A DNA stretch of 64,000 nt from Bradyrhizobium sp. 1 (GCF_023073315.1 NZ_JADPJH010000036.1:1-64000), one strand, 5' to 3'; positions 1-8,633 are shown, counted from the first letter of the stretch. Program-made: numbers and translations. The notes: generated by a model not told the origin, from the letters alone.

Positions 1-921
1 GCAATCATTACGAAGAATTATGGCCTCGATCGGCCGTTAGTGGTGCCGCTGAACCGCCAGCGCGTCTCGGACCTGCTCGGCTTCGATTCTCCGCTCTCGC
101 ACACAATGGATGCCATCCTCAGCCACGATCTGGAGATGGAATATGCCGGTGTGCTGGCGGTTCTTGCTCAGAATGTCGGTCGGTTGGCCGATGACCTCTT
201 TATCTGGTCGACGATGGAATTCAACATGGTCGAACTCCCCGACCGCTACTGCGGCACGAGCTCGATCATGCCGCAGAAGAAGAATCCCGACGGGCTCGAG
301 GACATTAAGGGCGTCGCCGCGCAATCACTCGGCATCGTCGCCACGGTGATGATGGCGGAGAAGGGCCCTACCGGTTTCCCGATCATGGAGCGCCGCAACA
401 GCCAGGCGATCCTGTGGGACCTGGGTCGTTCACTCGGCGTGCGCCTGGAGACGTTGTCGCCGCTGATGCGCGACCTCAAGGTCAAGGTCGAACGCATGCG
501 TGAGCTCGCCGGCGCCAATTGGGCCCAGGTCACCGACCTTGCCGCGGCGCTCGTCCGCGAGAAGGGGATCGACTGGCGCAATTCCCACCAGATCGTCAGC
601 GTGTTTGTACGCCGCAACATCGCCGCCGGCATCCGACCGGACAAGGCGACGTCTGCCTCACTGGATGAAGCCGCCGCCGAATTTGGCGTCGCCGCGCCGG
701 GTCTGCCGGCGGCTGTTTTTTTCGATGCTATGGACCCCGCCGCGTTCGTACGTCGCCGCAGACTCCTGGGTGGGCCGGCTCCCGAAGCGATCAGTCGTGA
801 AGTAGGCACGGCTCGTGGCAAGCTCGATCCAGATGTAAAACTGCTCGAAGGCTTGGAAGATCAGGTCGAACGCGCTCACAAGGCGATGGAGACAGCAATT
901 TCCGCTTTCATCGCAGGTTGA
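1..921 (+). CDS. Argininosuccinate lyase-family protein, 3' part (start lies outside the window)
   Basis: The reading frame is open from base 1, so the N-terminus is missing. About 306 residues remain. The fumarase/aspartase superfamily signature GTSSIMPQKKNPDG lies at bases 250-291; the Q-K-K-N-P-D form is typical of argininosuccinate lyase rather than fumarase or adenylosuccinate lyase. It is preceded by the conserved SHTMDAILSHD helix that contributes to the active site of the homotetramer. Classical members split argininosuccinate into arginine and fumarate in the cytosol. A catabolic location and somewhat divergent C-terminus leave room for another beta-elimination substrate. No downstream gene is close enough to form an operon with it. 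Confidence 0.8.
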   Translation, partial: AIITKNYGLDRPLVVPLNRQRVSDLLGFDSPLSHTMDAILSHDLEMEYAGVLAVLAQNVGRLADDLFIWSTMEFNMVELPDRYCGTSSIMPQKKNPDGLEDIKGVAAQSLGIVATVMMAEKGPTGFPIMERRNSQAILWDLGRSLGVRLETLSPLMRDLKVKVERMRELAGANWAQVTDLAAALVREKGIDWRNSHQIVSVFVRRNIAAGIRPDKATSASLDEAAAEFGVAAPGLPAAVFFDAMDPAAFVRRRRLLGGPAPEAISREVGTARGKLDPDVKLLEGLEDQVERAHKAMETAISAFIAG

Positions 922-1494
922 ACCGTCCGCCACGTCATTCCATGCCGCGAGTGCGGGAGGCATCGAGTAATCCATGCCTCTACTTGAATCCCGTACCGCT
1001 GGAGGACGTGCTGATCGCACTAAGTGCGCTTGAGGGGACATTACATTCAATGGTGACCGGTCAGCCGGTGATTTGCGAGTAGATGTCGGCGTAAGTCGCT
1101 AGTCCTCGTTGGAGCGCGATGGCGTTTCATCGGCCGTGAGTATGACCGAACTTCTTTGGGTAACGGGTGTTTCGTCGCTCGAAAGACCCCAGGTCTCATT
1201 GAATGACGGCCGGCCAGCGATTGATCTACGTTGTACACTCGAATCGCCTCGTCCTTGGGCGTCCCTCGGTCTCGCCTTGTAGCCGAAGGTTCGAAGGCGC
1301 AATTGTCGACATGAGCTGTTGGGGCCTAATTTGTCGAAGTGAGTGAGCGGCTTTCTCCCCGTTGCATCGGGCGCCGAGGGTGTCGAAATCCGGTTCGTTG
1401 AAGATCGACACTGCCCTCAAGGTGCCGTTCCACCATAATGGCGTCGATGTGCTGCGAATGATCCGTCTCGGAGGCGTCGCGTTTTCTTGGATGG
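922..1494. other. Gene-free stretch after the lyase gene
   Basis: No frame in this stretch shows a recognisable domain, a good ribosome binding site or rhizobial codon bias. I see no convincing terminator hairpin. It leads into a DctA scrap and a truncated tRNA, so it is probably decayed DNA. Confidence 0.5.
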
Positions 1495-1632
1495 GTGGCG
1501 GTTCTGTTCGGCGTCTATCGCTTTATGTCGACCATTGCGACCAACAACATGATCGGCAACAGCATCGCAGCAGTCGTGATTGCGAAAAGTTGTCGAGTTC
1601 GACGAGACCAGTTCGTCGCTAGGCAAACTTTT
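1495..1632 (+). pseudogene. Relic of a DctA-type dicarboxylate symporter (C-terminal piece)
   Basis: The frame from 1495 reads VAVLFGVYRFMSTIATNNM and continues IGNSIAAVVIAK to about 1587. This matches the C-terminal transmembrane region of the dicarboxylate/amino acid:cation symporter family. The intact DctA-like protein at 13.8-15.2 kb has the equivalent LLFGVDRLMAT...TN-VIGNTVAT...IAKWEK. After the final Lys the frame is lost, although another frame resembles the usual acidic tail (EFDET). The upstream three quarters of the gene are absent, so only a non-functional scrap remains. The match is by eye; an alignment would settle it. Confidence 0.6.
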
Positions 1633-1684
1633 GCCGCAGCCCAGCAGTCAGTGCGACGGAATACCCGCTACTTCAGTATTGAAG

Positions 1685-1741
1685 TGGCGCGCCCGACACG
1701 ATTCGAACCTGTGGCCTCCACCTCCAGAGGATAGCGCTCTA
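1685..1741 (-). pseudogene. Truncated tRNA-Arg(CCG) 3' part
   Basis: On the minus strand this reads from the end of the D-arm (TAGAGC) through an anticodon arm, variable loop and T-arm (GGTTCGAAT) to the acceptor end CGGGCGC-G-CCA. The acceptor and D-arm match rhizobial tRNA-Arg(CCG) as I know it. The loop reads CTCTGGA, so the anticodon would be CTG rather than CCG, and position 62 mismatches in the T-stem. The 5' acceptor strand and most of the D-arm are replaced by unrelated sequence. It is therefore a decaying 3' fragment, of the kind left where integrative elements use tRNA genes as attachment sites. Confidence 0.7.
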
Positions 1742-1780
1742 GAGATCGTGTTTTGAGTTTCATGGCAACTTTGAAGGGAC

Positions 1781-1855
1781 GCTTGACGAAGAAGTGAATA
1801 ACTTCTAGCTTCTGTATAACGAAAAAAGTTTCGCTATCCGAAATATGGAAACGCT
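1781..1855 (+). promoter_or_regulatory. Shared upstream element, copy 1 (promoter/operator of the outer-membrane protein gene)
   Basis: This segment aligns without gaps to 5146-5220 upstream of the IclR gene. By hand count 45 of the last 55 positions are identical, including ACTTCTAG, ATAACGAAAAAA and ATGGAAACGCT. Inside it is the inverted repeat TTCG-N5-CGAAA at 1830-1843. A CTTGACG box at its left end could be a -35. The outer-membrane protein gene starts 56 bases downstream. The likely reading is an IclR-type operator/promoter. Confidence 0.65.
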
Positions 1856-1911
1856 GTAACGCCGAGTGATCTCTCTTCACCTGGTCAATCTTCGTCGTTT
1901 GGGGGACATCT

Positions 1912-2901
1912 ATGAGAATCTATAAGTCGACGATCGCCGCCCTTATTGTCCTAGCAAATGGTGCGTATGCAGCGCACGCTGGCGATCCGGCAGTCAAGGC
2001 TATGCCAGCCGCGACGAATACGCCGTTCTTCTTGGTGAACGATAACCGCCTGACGTATTCCTACATATTCAATGCAGCAGATCCGGGGGTGACGAGTAAC
2101 ACTGCAAAGCAGGGCTATTCGTTTACTCATTTTGACGCATGGGCTTACGGCACGAACTTCCTCAATGCCACCATGTGGAGGGCGGATAGCAACGCGCCTG
2201 CGAATGGCTGCAAAGGGGCGGGCCAGGGATGCGCAGGTGCCACCGAATTCTATGGCATATTGCGTAGTACCTTTGGCTTCAACGAGCTCTTCAATACCAG
2301 AGTGTTCACCTATGGCCCCCTGCGCAACGTCTCGTTCGAGATCGGTGCGGATGCCAAGACCGTCAATAATGCTGTTGCGTCCGACAAGCGGGCCTTGTTC
2401 GCCGGGCTGCAGTTTGCATTTGACCTGCCGTACAAGGGCTTCATCAATCTCGCTCCCATGTACTATCAGGAACTCAACCACAACTCAGTCGTGCAGGGGC
2501 CGGCACTTCCAAGTGGTCAGATCCGCTATAACCCTACGTGGGCATTTGAAGTCAATTATTACATGGATCTCGGCTTCCTGCCGTCATATCTGCCTCTATC
2601 GGTCAGCGGTCGCGCGAGCATTATTGGCCCCAAAGGACCGCAGACATCTCCAATTCCATTCAATCCCATCACGAACGTTCAGACGACGACCGAAATCAAC
2701 AGCGAACCGATCCGTCTGACACTCGACACCAGCCGAATGATTTGGGGAGACAAATACTCTCACTTCCTCGATGTGTGGGTTGCCTATCGTTACTGGGGAA
2801 ACAAATACGGCATTTCGCCGGACTCACTGAGCTGCAAAGGCGTAGGTCTTAATAGCTGTACCGAATCATCCCTCTACAGTGGCGTGACCGTCAAGTTTTA
2901 G
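1912..2901 (+). CDS. Outer-membrane beta-barrel protein, Tsx-like channel
   Basis: 329 residues. The N-terminus is a Sec signal peptide ending near AAHA-GD (residues 1-24). The mature part is rich in alternating aromatic and polar strands and ends in ...SGVTVKF, a terminal Phe typical of the BamA-recognised beta-signal. The phrase FTHFDAWAYGTNFLNA resembles the nucleoside-specific channel (Tsx) family. A pair of Cys residues (NGCKGAGQGCAG) probably forms a loop disulfide. It likely lets a small hydrophilic or aromatic substrate cross the outer membrane. Its upstream region shares an element with the IclR gene, so it probably serves the catabolic locus at 5.2-8.6 kb. The substrate is unknown. 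The start ATG has a reasonable upstream GGGGGA. Confidence 0.7.
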   Translation: MRIYKSTIAALIVLANGAYAAHAGDPAVKAMPAATNTPFFLVNDNRLTYSYIFNAADPGVTSNTAKQGYSFTHFDAWAYGTNFLNATMWRADSNAPANGCKGAGQGCAGATEFYGILRSTFGFNELFNTRVFTYGPLRNVSFEIGADAKTVNNAVASDKRALFAGLQFAFDLPYKGFINLAPMYYQELNHNSVVQGPALPSGQIRYNPTWAFEVNYYMDLGFLPSYLPLSVSGRASIIGPKGPQTSPIPFNPITNVQTTTEINSEPIRLTLDTSRMIWGDKYSHFLDVWVAYRYWGNKYGISPDSLSCKGVGLNSCTESSLYSGVTVKF

Positions 2902-2909
2902 GAGGCGTT

Positions 2910-2941
2910 CCGGGCAGAGCTGAGGAAACGGCTCTGCCCGG
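2910..2941 (+). terminator. Hairpin terminator after the outer-membrane protein gene
   Basis: A perfect 11-bp stem (CCGGGCAGAGC / GCTCTGCCCGG) with a 10-base loop begins 8 bases after the stop codon. No T-run follows, so it may act as a processing or rho-assisted terminator. Confidence 0.7.
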
Positions 2942-3265
2942 TACGACCAGAGCATTCACCTTTCAAAGGCGGGCGCGCATTCAAGTACTTCTGTTGTGTT
3001 CGGATGCAACACATCCTCCCGAAATTCGGTATCGATCGGCCTCGAGTGGGAGTTTCCAGCCTGGGTAAATCACGACCGCTTTTTCGCGGCTGAGCCTCAG
3101 CAAGCGGTTGTCGATCGCCGCAATTCATCACGGCGGCACCGCGATTCACCGAAGTCGACTCAATTGCAGACGAGAGAGACAAGAGTAGCGTTTCGTCGAG
3201 CTATTGGCTTTGTAGCCGATGGGCTGGAACGCCCCAGATCCTAAGTCTCGTGTAGTCGTGGCGAC
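2942..3265. other. Intergenic stretch before the chemoreceptor gene
   Basis: No supported gene is visible in this stretch. It ends at the TTCG-N5-CGAAA site that precedes the chemoreceptor gene. Confidence 0.5.
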
Positions 3266-3279
3266 TTCGGAATGCGAAA
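3266..3279 (+). promoter_or_regulatory. Candidate IclR operator upstream of the chemoreceptor gene
   Basis: TTCGGAATGCGAAA has the same TTCG-N5-CGAAA inverted-repeat layout as the sites at 1830-1843 and 5195-5208. It lies about 97 bases before the MCP start codon. The surrounding bases are not conserved, so this single site is weaker evidence than the two long copies. Confidence 0.45.
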
Positions 3280-3375
3280 CTTGGCTTCATTGTCGTTTTA
3301 CTCGTTCTTGGTAGTATTTATCTGCTGCGATTAGGCATTTGTCGGTTGTATTCACGCGGTAAGGACCATCGCGCC

Positions 3376-5067
3376 ATGCTCACTAGAATCGCTGTTCGAA
3401 CAAAGATCGTTTTCGTCGTATCGATTCTCATCGTCGTGATGATTGGAAGTGGGCTGTGGTCGGCGCGGATGATGCGGTCAATCAATGCAAAGGTATCCGA
3501 CATTCAAACAAACTGGTTGCCGTCCGTTCGCACGCTCGGAGAACTCCGGGCCAGCACCATTAACTATCGGAACGTCATTAGGGAACACATTCTTTCAGAG
3601 ACCGCTGAGTTGAAGCTTGCGGCGGAAAAGACCTTGCAGAAGCCGACCGATCAGGGAAACGCTGCCCGTGCTAAATATGAGAAGCTGATTACTTCGCCGG
3701 AGGAGCGCGCGTTGTTCGAGCAATGGTCGAAGCTGTGGGACGAGTATGTTTTTGGAACCGGCAAGGTGATGCAGTTGTCGCGCGAAGAGGCGGGTAAAAT
3801 TCCGCTTGGGGCGCATGATTTGAACCGCAAGGTAGTCAACCCCATTAGCCTGCAGGCCGACGAGTATCTGATGAAGGCGATCGACTTGAAAAACAAGGGC
3901 GCGGACGCAGCGGGTGCCGAAGCAAGCGAGAGCTACGAGTCCGGCTTTAAGATGTTGGTCTTGGTGATCGTGTCCGCCGCGATCGGAGGGATCAGCGTTG
4001 CGATTCTACTTGTCCGCGACGTTTCGAAAGGAATCGCGTCCATCATCCGCCCTATGCAAGCGCTCAGTGATGGCGACCTCACCGCGGAGGTATTACACCG
4101 CGGCGAGCGTACCGAAATCGGTCAGATGGCCGACGCCCTGCAGGTGTTCAAAGAAGCTCTAATCGCCAAACGGGCGGCAGATGAGTTAGCTACGGCTGAG
4201 GCGCAAGCCAAGGCTGCACGTAGCAGTCGTGTCGACGCGGTCACGCGGACTTTCGAAGCGTCGGTTTCGGAGATAGTAGAGACTGTGTCGTCCGCATCAA
4301 CAGAACTTGAGGCATCGGCGACGACGATGACGAATGCGGCCGATCATTCGCTGGAAATTGCGACCGGCGTCGCGTCCGGCTCTGAGCAGGCCTCCTCAAA
4401 TCTTCAGTCGGTGGCGTCCGCAGCCGAAGAAATGGGGTCTTCCGTCAACGAGATCGGCCGGCAGGTCCAGGAATCGGCAAGGATTGCAGCGGAGGCGGTT
4501 GACCAGGCGGGAAAGACAAACGATAGGGTCGCTGAATTAGCGCGGGCGGCAGCGCGGATCGGCGATGTGGTGGAGTTGATCAATAGTATAGCGGGTCAGA
4601 CCAACCTGCTGGCGCTGAATGCCACTATCGAAGCTGCGCGCGCCGGCGAGGCAGGCCGCGGCTTTGCGGTGGTTGCTACCGAAGTGAAAGCGCTGGCTGA
4701 GCAGACGGCCAAGGCGACCGGTGAGATCAGCCAGCAAATTTGCGGGATTCAGACGGCCACACAAGAGGCGGTTGGCGCCATCAGGGATATCGGCGACACA
4801 ATCGGCCGAATGTCCGAGATATCGGCGACGATCGCCTCTGCGGTGGAGGAGCAGAGCGCAGCCACGCATGAAATTTCGCGTAATGTCCAAGACGCGGCTC
4901 TTGGCGCCGCGCAGGTAACGTCCAATATCCTTGAAGTACAGCGGGGTGCTTCTGAGACCGGTTCGGCCTCGGGCCGGGTACTTGACGCCGCGCAATTACT
5001 GTCTGCGGAGAGCTTCCGACTGAAACGTGAGGTCGAGAGTTTTCTCGCCTCCGTCCGCGCAGCCTAG
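3376..5067 (+). CDS. Methyl-accepting chemotaxis protein
   Basis: 563 residues from ATG 3376, chosen because AAGGAC lies about 9 bases upstream; an upstream TTG at 3346 has no such site. The order is a short cytoplasmic tail, TM1 (about residues 10-30), a periplasmic four-helix-bundle-type sensor of about 160 residues, TM2 (MLVLVIVSAAIGG), a HAMP linker, and a long coiled-coil signalling domain. The hairpin tip has the conserved AGQTNLLALNATIEAARAGE motif that contacts CheA and CheW. It should steer swimming toward a ligand. The ligand domain is not identifiable by eye. Its place between two genes carrying the IclR-type element suggests taxis toward the substrate of the neighbouring catabolic operon. 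Confidence 0.93.
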   Translation: MLTRIAVRTKIVFVVSILIVVMIGSGLWSARMMRSINAKVSDIQTNWLPSVRTLGELRASTINYRNVIREHILSETAELKLAAEKTLQKPTDQGNAARAKYEKLITSPEERALFEQWSKLWDEYVFGTGKVMQLSREEAGKIPLGAHDLNRKVVNPISLQADEYLMKAIDLKNKGADAAGAEASESYESGFKMLVLVIVSAAIGGISVAILLVRDVSKGIASIIRPMQALSDGDLTAEVLHRGERTEIGQMADALQVFKEALIAKRAADELATAEAQAKAARSSRVDAVTRTFEASVSEIVETVSSASTELEASATTMTNAADHSLEIATGVASGSEQASSNLQSVASAAEEMGSSVNEIGRQVQESARIAAEAVDQAGKTNDRVAELARAAARIGDVVELINSIAGQTNLLALNATIEAARAGEAGRGFAVVATEVKALAEQTAKATGEISQQICGIQTATQEAVGAIRDIGDTIGRMSEISATIASAVEEQSAATHEISRNVQDAALGAAQVTSNILEVQRGASETGSASGRVLDAAQLLSAESFRLKREVESFLASVRAA

Positions 5068-5145
5068 GTGCATATTCTCCAAGAACTGATCGACATGGCG
5101 AATTCAACGGGCACGCATAATCTTGAACACGCGGCCTCGGCGAGC

Positions 5146-5220
5146 ACTTGACGGCGAATGTTAGAACTTCTAGTTTTCTGATAACGAAAAAAAATTCGTA
5201 ATCCGAAAAATGGAAACGCT
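5146..5220 (+). promoter_or_regulatory. Shared upstream element, copy 2 (directly before the IclR gene)
   Basis: This is the ungapped partner of 1781-1855 and contains TTCG-TAATC-CGAAA at 5195-5208. It ends 2 bases before the IclR start codon, and no Shine-Dalgarno sequence is visible between. A repressor bound here would block both promoter and start, which fits autoregulation. The missing Shine-Dalgarno raises the possibility of a leaderless message. Confidence 0.65.
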
Positions 5221-5222
5221 AC

Positions 5223-6086
5223 ATGGCAAATGTCCGTGCGAAAGGTGAGGCCCCGCGAAGACGGTCTGACCAGCCGAAGGAGGTTCGCGGCGCCACCGAC
5301 CAGCGTAGCACCGTTCAATCTCTGGCCAAAGGATTTCGGCTGCTTGAGGCGTTCGGACCGGACCAAGAAGAGCCAACACTCAGCGAATTGGCGCTTGCGG
5401 CGGGGTTGGATCCAGGAACGACTTACCGGATGCTCAATACTCTCGTCGATCTTGGCTATGTCGACCGTGTTCCGGACAGTCGGCGCTTTCGTCTGACGCT
5501 TAAGGTTCTCGATCTTGGATTTCACGCCATTGCCCACCGCGATTTGCGCGCAATCGTTCGGCCGGTACTGCGAACGCTCGTGAACGACACAAGCGAGGCC
5601 GCAAGCTTTGGCGTGCTCAATGGCGCCGAGGTACTGTACATCGAGCGTGTTCGTGCCGGCGTCACCCGGCTTGGGGTCGACATACGGCTTGGCACAACAG
5701 TGCCGGCGCATCAGAGCATTATCGGCCACAGCATCCTGGCGTTCCTTCCGGAGAGCGAGTTGGCGCGGTTGGCGGAGCTTCCGCAACGCCAGACCTTATC
5801 GGCGAAGCGGCGCATCGAATGGCGTGATGTCGGTCAATCGCTGGCAGCGATCCGAAAGGCCGGCTATGCCCTCGGTGCCTCGACCCTGAGCGAGGGATTG
5901 CGCATTCTCGCGGTACCGGTGCGCGATGCCGATGGACTGGCTGTTGGCGCGATTAGCATCGCGGCGCCGGCGGGACGCAGCTCGGAGGCCGAGTTCCGAG
6001 CGCTCGCACTGAAGCCGGCGAAGGCCGCCGCGCGTGACGTGGCTCGCGCTATCGAGGCGTCCGGAAGCATCGGAACAAGTCACTGA
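5223..6086 (+). CDS. IclR-family transcriptional regulator
   Basis: 287 residues. A basic N-terminal tail of about 30 residues precedes the winged helix-turn-helix (VQSLAKGFRLLEAFG, LSELALAAGLDPGTTYRMLNTL). The effector-binding IclR domain follows from about residue 100 (HRDLRAIVRPVL...VLYIERV...) and runs to the C-terminus. IclR members usually control catabolism of aromatic or short-chain acids and bind palindromes near their own promoter. The gene heads an operon with the MFS carrier and amidohydrolase downstream. The element directly before its start recurs upstream of the outer-membrane channel gene, so I infer that it regulates itself, the operon and probably the channel and chemoreceptor. 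Confidence 0.93.
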   Translation: MANVRAKGEAPRRRSDQPKEVRGATDQRSTVQSLAKGFRLLEAFGPDQEEPTLSELALAAGLDPGTTYRMLNTLVDLGYVDRVPDSRRFRLTLKVLDLGFHAIAHRDLRAIVRPVLRTLVNDTSEAASFGVLNGAEVLYIERVRAGVTRLGVDIRLGTTVPAHQSIIGHSILAFLPESELARLAELPQRQTLSAKRRIEWRDVGQSLAAIRKAGYALGASTLSEGLRILAVPVRDADGLAVGAISIAAPAGRSSEAEFRALALKPAKAAARDVARAIEASGSIGTSH

Positions 6087-6157
6087 GTATGACGGCAGGG
6101 CGGCGCGAGGGCGAACCTCGCCGCGCGTCCATTGCGCGAACGAGGGAGGTAATCTTG

Positions 6158-7519
6158 TTGCAAGCCGTCATGTCGTCGCACACCGTCGAATCCATCAGCG
6201 CCCGTATTGAACGGCTGCCGGTAACGCGGCAGCTATCCACGATTCGGTTGGTTATCGGGGCGGCAACGTTTTTTGATGCCTACACCGTGTTGGCGATAGC
6301 GTTCGCGATGCCCGTGCTGGTGCGCGAGTGGAAGTTGTCGCCGACAGAAGTCGGAATGATCCTCTCATTCGGCTACATCGGGCAACTGCTCGGCGCCGTC
6401 GCGTTCGGCTGGCTCGCCGAGCGAATCGGTCGGCTGCGGGTACTTTGGCTAACGATCACGCTGTTCGTCACGATGGACATTGCCTGCCTGTTCGCGACCG
6501 GCGCAGTTTCGATGATCATCTGCCGCTTTATTCAAGGCATCGGTACGGGCGGTGAGGTTCCGGTTGCGAGCGCCTATGTCAACGAGATGGTCGGCGCGCA
6601 GAAACGCGGTCGCTTCTTCCTTCTCTACGAGGTCATCTTTCCGATCGGCCTGATGTTCGCCGGGATGGTCGGTTATTTCCTGGTGCCCGCCTATGGCTGG
6701 AAGGCTATGTTCCTGGTTGGACTGGTTCCCGCCGTGCTGATGATCCCCCTCCGTCTACTGATGCCGGAGTCGCCGCGCTGGCTCGCGTCGCGAGGTCGGC
6801 TGGAAGAAGCGGACACGATCGTCGCCGCTTTTGAAGCATCAGCGGAAGCTCGCGGCGCGGTGTTGGCCGAGCCGCGGCTGGCTCCTCAGTTGAGCAAGTC
6901 TCGAAGCGAATGGCGCGAACTGTTTCGCGGCATTTATCGGGGCCGGACGCTGATGCTCTGGGCGTTGTGGTTCTGCGTCTACATGGTGATCAACGGCATG
7001 ATCACGTGGATGCCTACGCTCTATCGCGAGGTATTCAAGCTCCCGCTTCAGACCAGTCTCGCTTACGGCTTTATCACTTCTGCCTGCGGTGTCGTAGCCT
7101 CGATCGTATGCGCTCTGCTGATCGACCGCGTCGGACGAAGACGCTGGTACGCCTCGGCCTTTGCGCTTGCTGTCTTCCCGCTCGGCGCGCTCGCGCTCTC
7201 TGGCGCCGACACCGTGATGCATGTTCTGGTTCTGGTATCGCTGGCCTATGCCATTGTTCAGACCATCGCCTTCTCGCTTTATCTGTATTCGGCTGAACTG
7301 TATCCGACCAGACTCCGGGCCTTCGGGACCGGCTGCGGAAGCGCTTGGCTACGCCTGGGATCTTCCGCCGGACCGCTGGTGGTCGGCTATTTTTCCGCAG
7401 GCTTTGGCATAGGTATGGTGTTTGCCGTCTTTGCCTGTGTGCTTGCCCTTGGCGCTGCCGTGACGATGCTTTTTGCCGTCGAGACGGCGGGCAAGCCCCT
7501 TGAGACGCTATCGCCCTGA
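6158..7519 (+). CDS. MFS transporter, sugar/aromatic-acid:H+ symporter type
   Basis: About 453 residues with 12 predicted membrane helices. Sugar-porter style motifs are visible: GWLAERIGRLRVLW between helices 2 and 3, RFIQGIGTGGEVPVASAYVNE in helix 4, PESPRWLASRGR before the central loop, and DRVGRRRW in the second half. This combination is common in aromatic-acid and related carboxylate symporters. The start is uncertain. GGAGGT at 6145-6150 favours TTG 6155 or 6158; ATG 6170 is the first ATG after it, and an ATG at 6089 lacks a binding site. It sits between the IclR regulator and the amidohydrolase and should import their substrate. Confidence 0.88.
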   Translation: MQAVMSSHTVESISARIERLPVTRQLSTIRLVIGAATFFDAYTVLAIAFAMPVLVREWKLSPTEVGMILSFGYIGQLLGAVAFGWLAERIGRLRVLWLTITLFVTMDIACLFATGAVSMIICRFIQGIGTGGEVPVASAYVNEMVGAQKRGRFFLLYEVIFPIGLMFAGMVGYFLVPAYGWKAMFLVGLVPAVLMIPLRLLMPESPRWLASRGRLEEADTIVAAFEASAEARGAVLAEPRLAPQLSKSRSEWRELFRGIYRGRTLMLWALWFCVYMVINGMITWMPTLYREVFKLPLQTSLAYGFITSACGVVASIVCALLIDRVGRRRWYASAFALAVFPLGALALSGADTVMHVLVLVSLAYAIVQTIAFSLYLYSAELYPTRLRAFGTGCGSAWLRLGSSAGPLVVGYFSAGFGIGMVFAVFACVLALGAAVTMLFAVETAGKPLETLSP

Positions 7520-7545
7520 TCCATCCGCCATTCCGGAGCATACCC

Positions 7546-8571
7546 TTGTCTGAACGTATCGACGCCTGGACCCACATTTTTCCGCCGGCCTATTTCGCTC
7601 GACTGCAGACCATGGCGTCGGCGGCCGGGCCACTGCGGCGGTGGCTCGAACTCACGTCACTTTACGATCTCGACCGTCGGTTCAGGCTGATGGATAGTTT
7701 CGACGGCTACCGACAGATACTGACGCCTTCGATGCCTCCCATCGAAGATCTGGCTGACGGAACCGTCGCCGTCGATCTTATGCGGCTGATGAACGATGGC
7801 CTGGCCAAACTAGTCGCCACGTATCCTGATCGTTTCCCAGCTTTCGCGGCCGCGTTGTCACTTCACGACATCGATGCGGCGCTTGAGGAAATCGGCCGCG
7901 CCGACGCGATGGGTGCGATCGGTTTCCAACTCTGTACCCACGTGCGCGGACGGCCGCTTGATCATTCCGACTTCGCGCCGGTTTTCGACGAGATCGCACG
8001 GCGGAGATTGGCGATCTGGCTGCATCCGGTTCGCGGCCCGACACCGGACTACCCTAGCGAAACCAAGTCGCGCTTCGAGATATGGTGGTGCTTCGGCTGG
8101 CCCTATGACAGCAGCGTCGCGATGGCACGACTGGTGTTCTCTGGACTGTTCGATCGCCATCCGGATCTGAGGATCGTCACCCATCACATGGGCGCAATGA
8201 TTCCCTATTTTTCGGGCCGGATCGTGCAGGGGTGGGGACTTGAGATGGGCACACGGACACCGCCCGGCGATGCTGGTTTGTTGCCTGGTCCTCTGCAGCG
8301 ACCCGCTGAGGAGTATTTCAAAATGTTCTTCGCCGACACCGCGCTGTCGGGCGCCGTTGGCGCCACACGTTGCGGGCTCGATTATTTCGGCGCTGACAGG
8401 GTGCTGTTCGCGAGCGATTTTCCGTTCGACGCCGAGGGCGGGAGCTATCTGGTGCGCGAGACGATCAAGGCACTGGACGCGCTCGAACTGAAGAGCGGTG
8501 TCCGCCAGCAGATCGATATCGGAAACATATCGCGCATCATGAGCCGAGCGTCCGCCTTGGTCTTGGTCTGA
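7546..8571 (+). CDS. Amidohydrolase of the ACMSD type (PF04909)
   Basis: 341 residues. TTG start at 7546 with GGAG eight bases upstream. The fold is the metal-dependent TIM barrel of aminocarboxymuconate-semialdehyde decarboxylase and gamma-resorcylate decarboxylase. Visible landmarks are the N-terminal strand RIDAWTHIFPPAYF, a metal-ligand His in WLHPVRGP, His in IVTHHMGAMIPYF and the Asp in FASDFPFDAEGG. The first His of the usual H-x-H is Trp here, a variant I associate with one decarboxylase-like branch. It probably performs a non-oxidative decarboxylation or a C-C/C-N hydrolysis on the imported substrate. It is the last gene of the IclR-headed operon; no other enzyme is present there. 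Confidence 0.85.
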   Translation: MSERIDAWTHIFPPAYFARLQTMASAAGPLRRWLELTSLYDLDRRFRLMDSFDGYRQILTPSMPPIEDLADGTVAVDLMRLMNDGLAKLVATYPDRFPAFAAALSLHDIDAALEEIGRADAMGAIGFQLCTHVRGRPLDHSDFAPVFDEIARRRLAIWLHPVRGPTPDYPSETKSRFEIWWCFGWPYDSSVAMARLVFSGLFDRHPDLRIVTHHMGAMIPYFSGRIVQGWGLEMGTRTPPGDAGLLPGPLQRPAEEYFKMFFADTALSGAVGATRCGLDYFGADRVLFASDFPFDAEGGSYLVRETIKALDALELKSGVRQQIDIGNISRIMSRASALVLV

Positions 8572-8633
8572 AGACCGGCGATCAGAGCTTTCGCGCTCAG
8601 AGTAACTAACTAGATAATTAAAAGGAGCAACGA

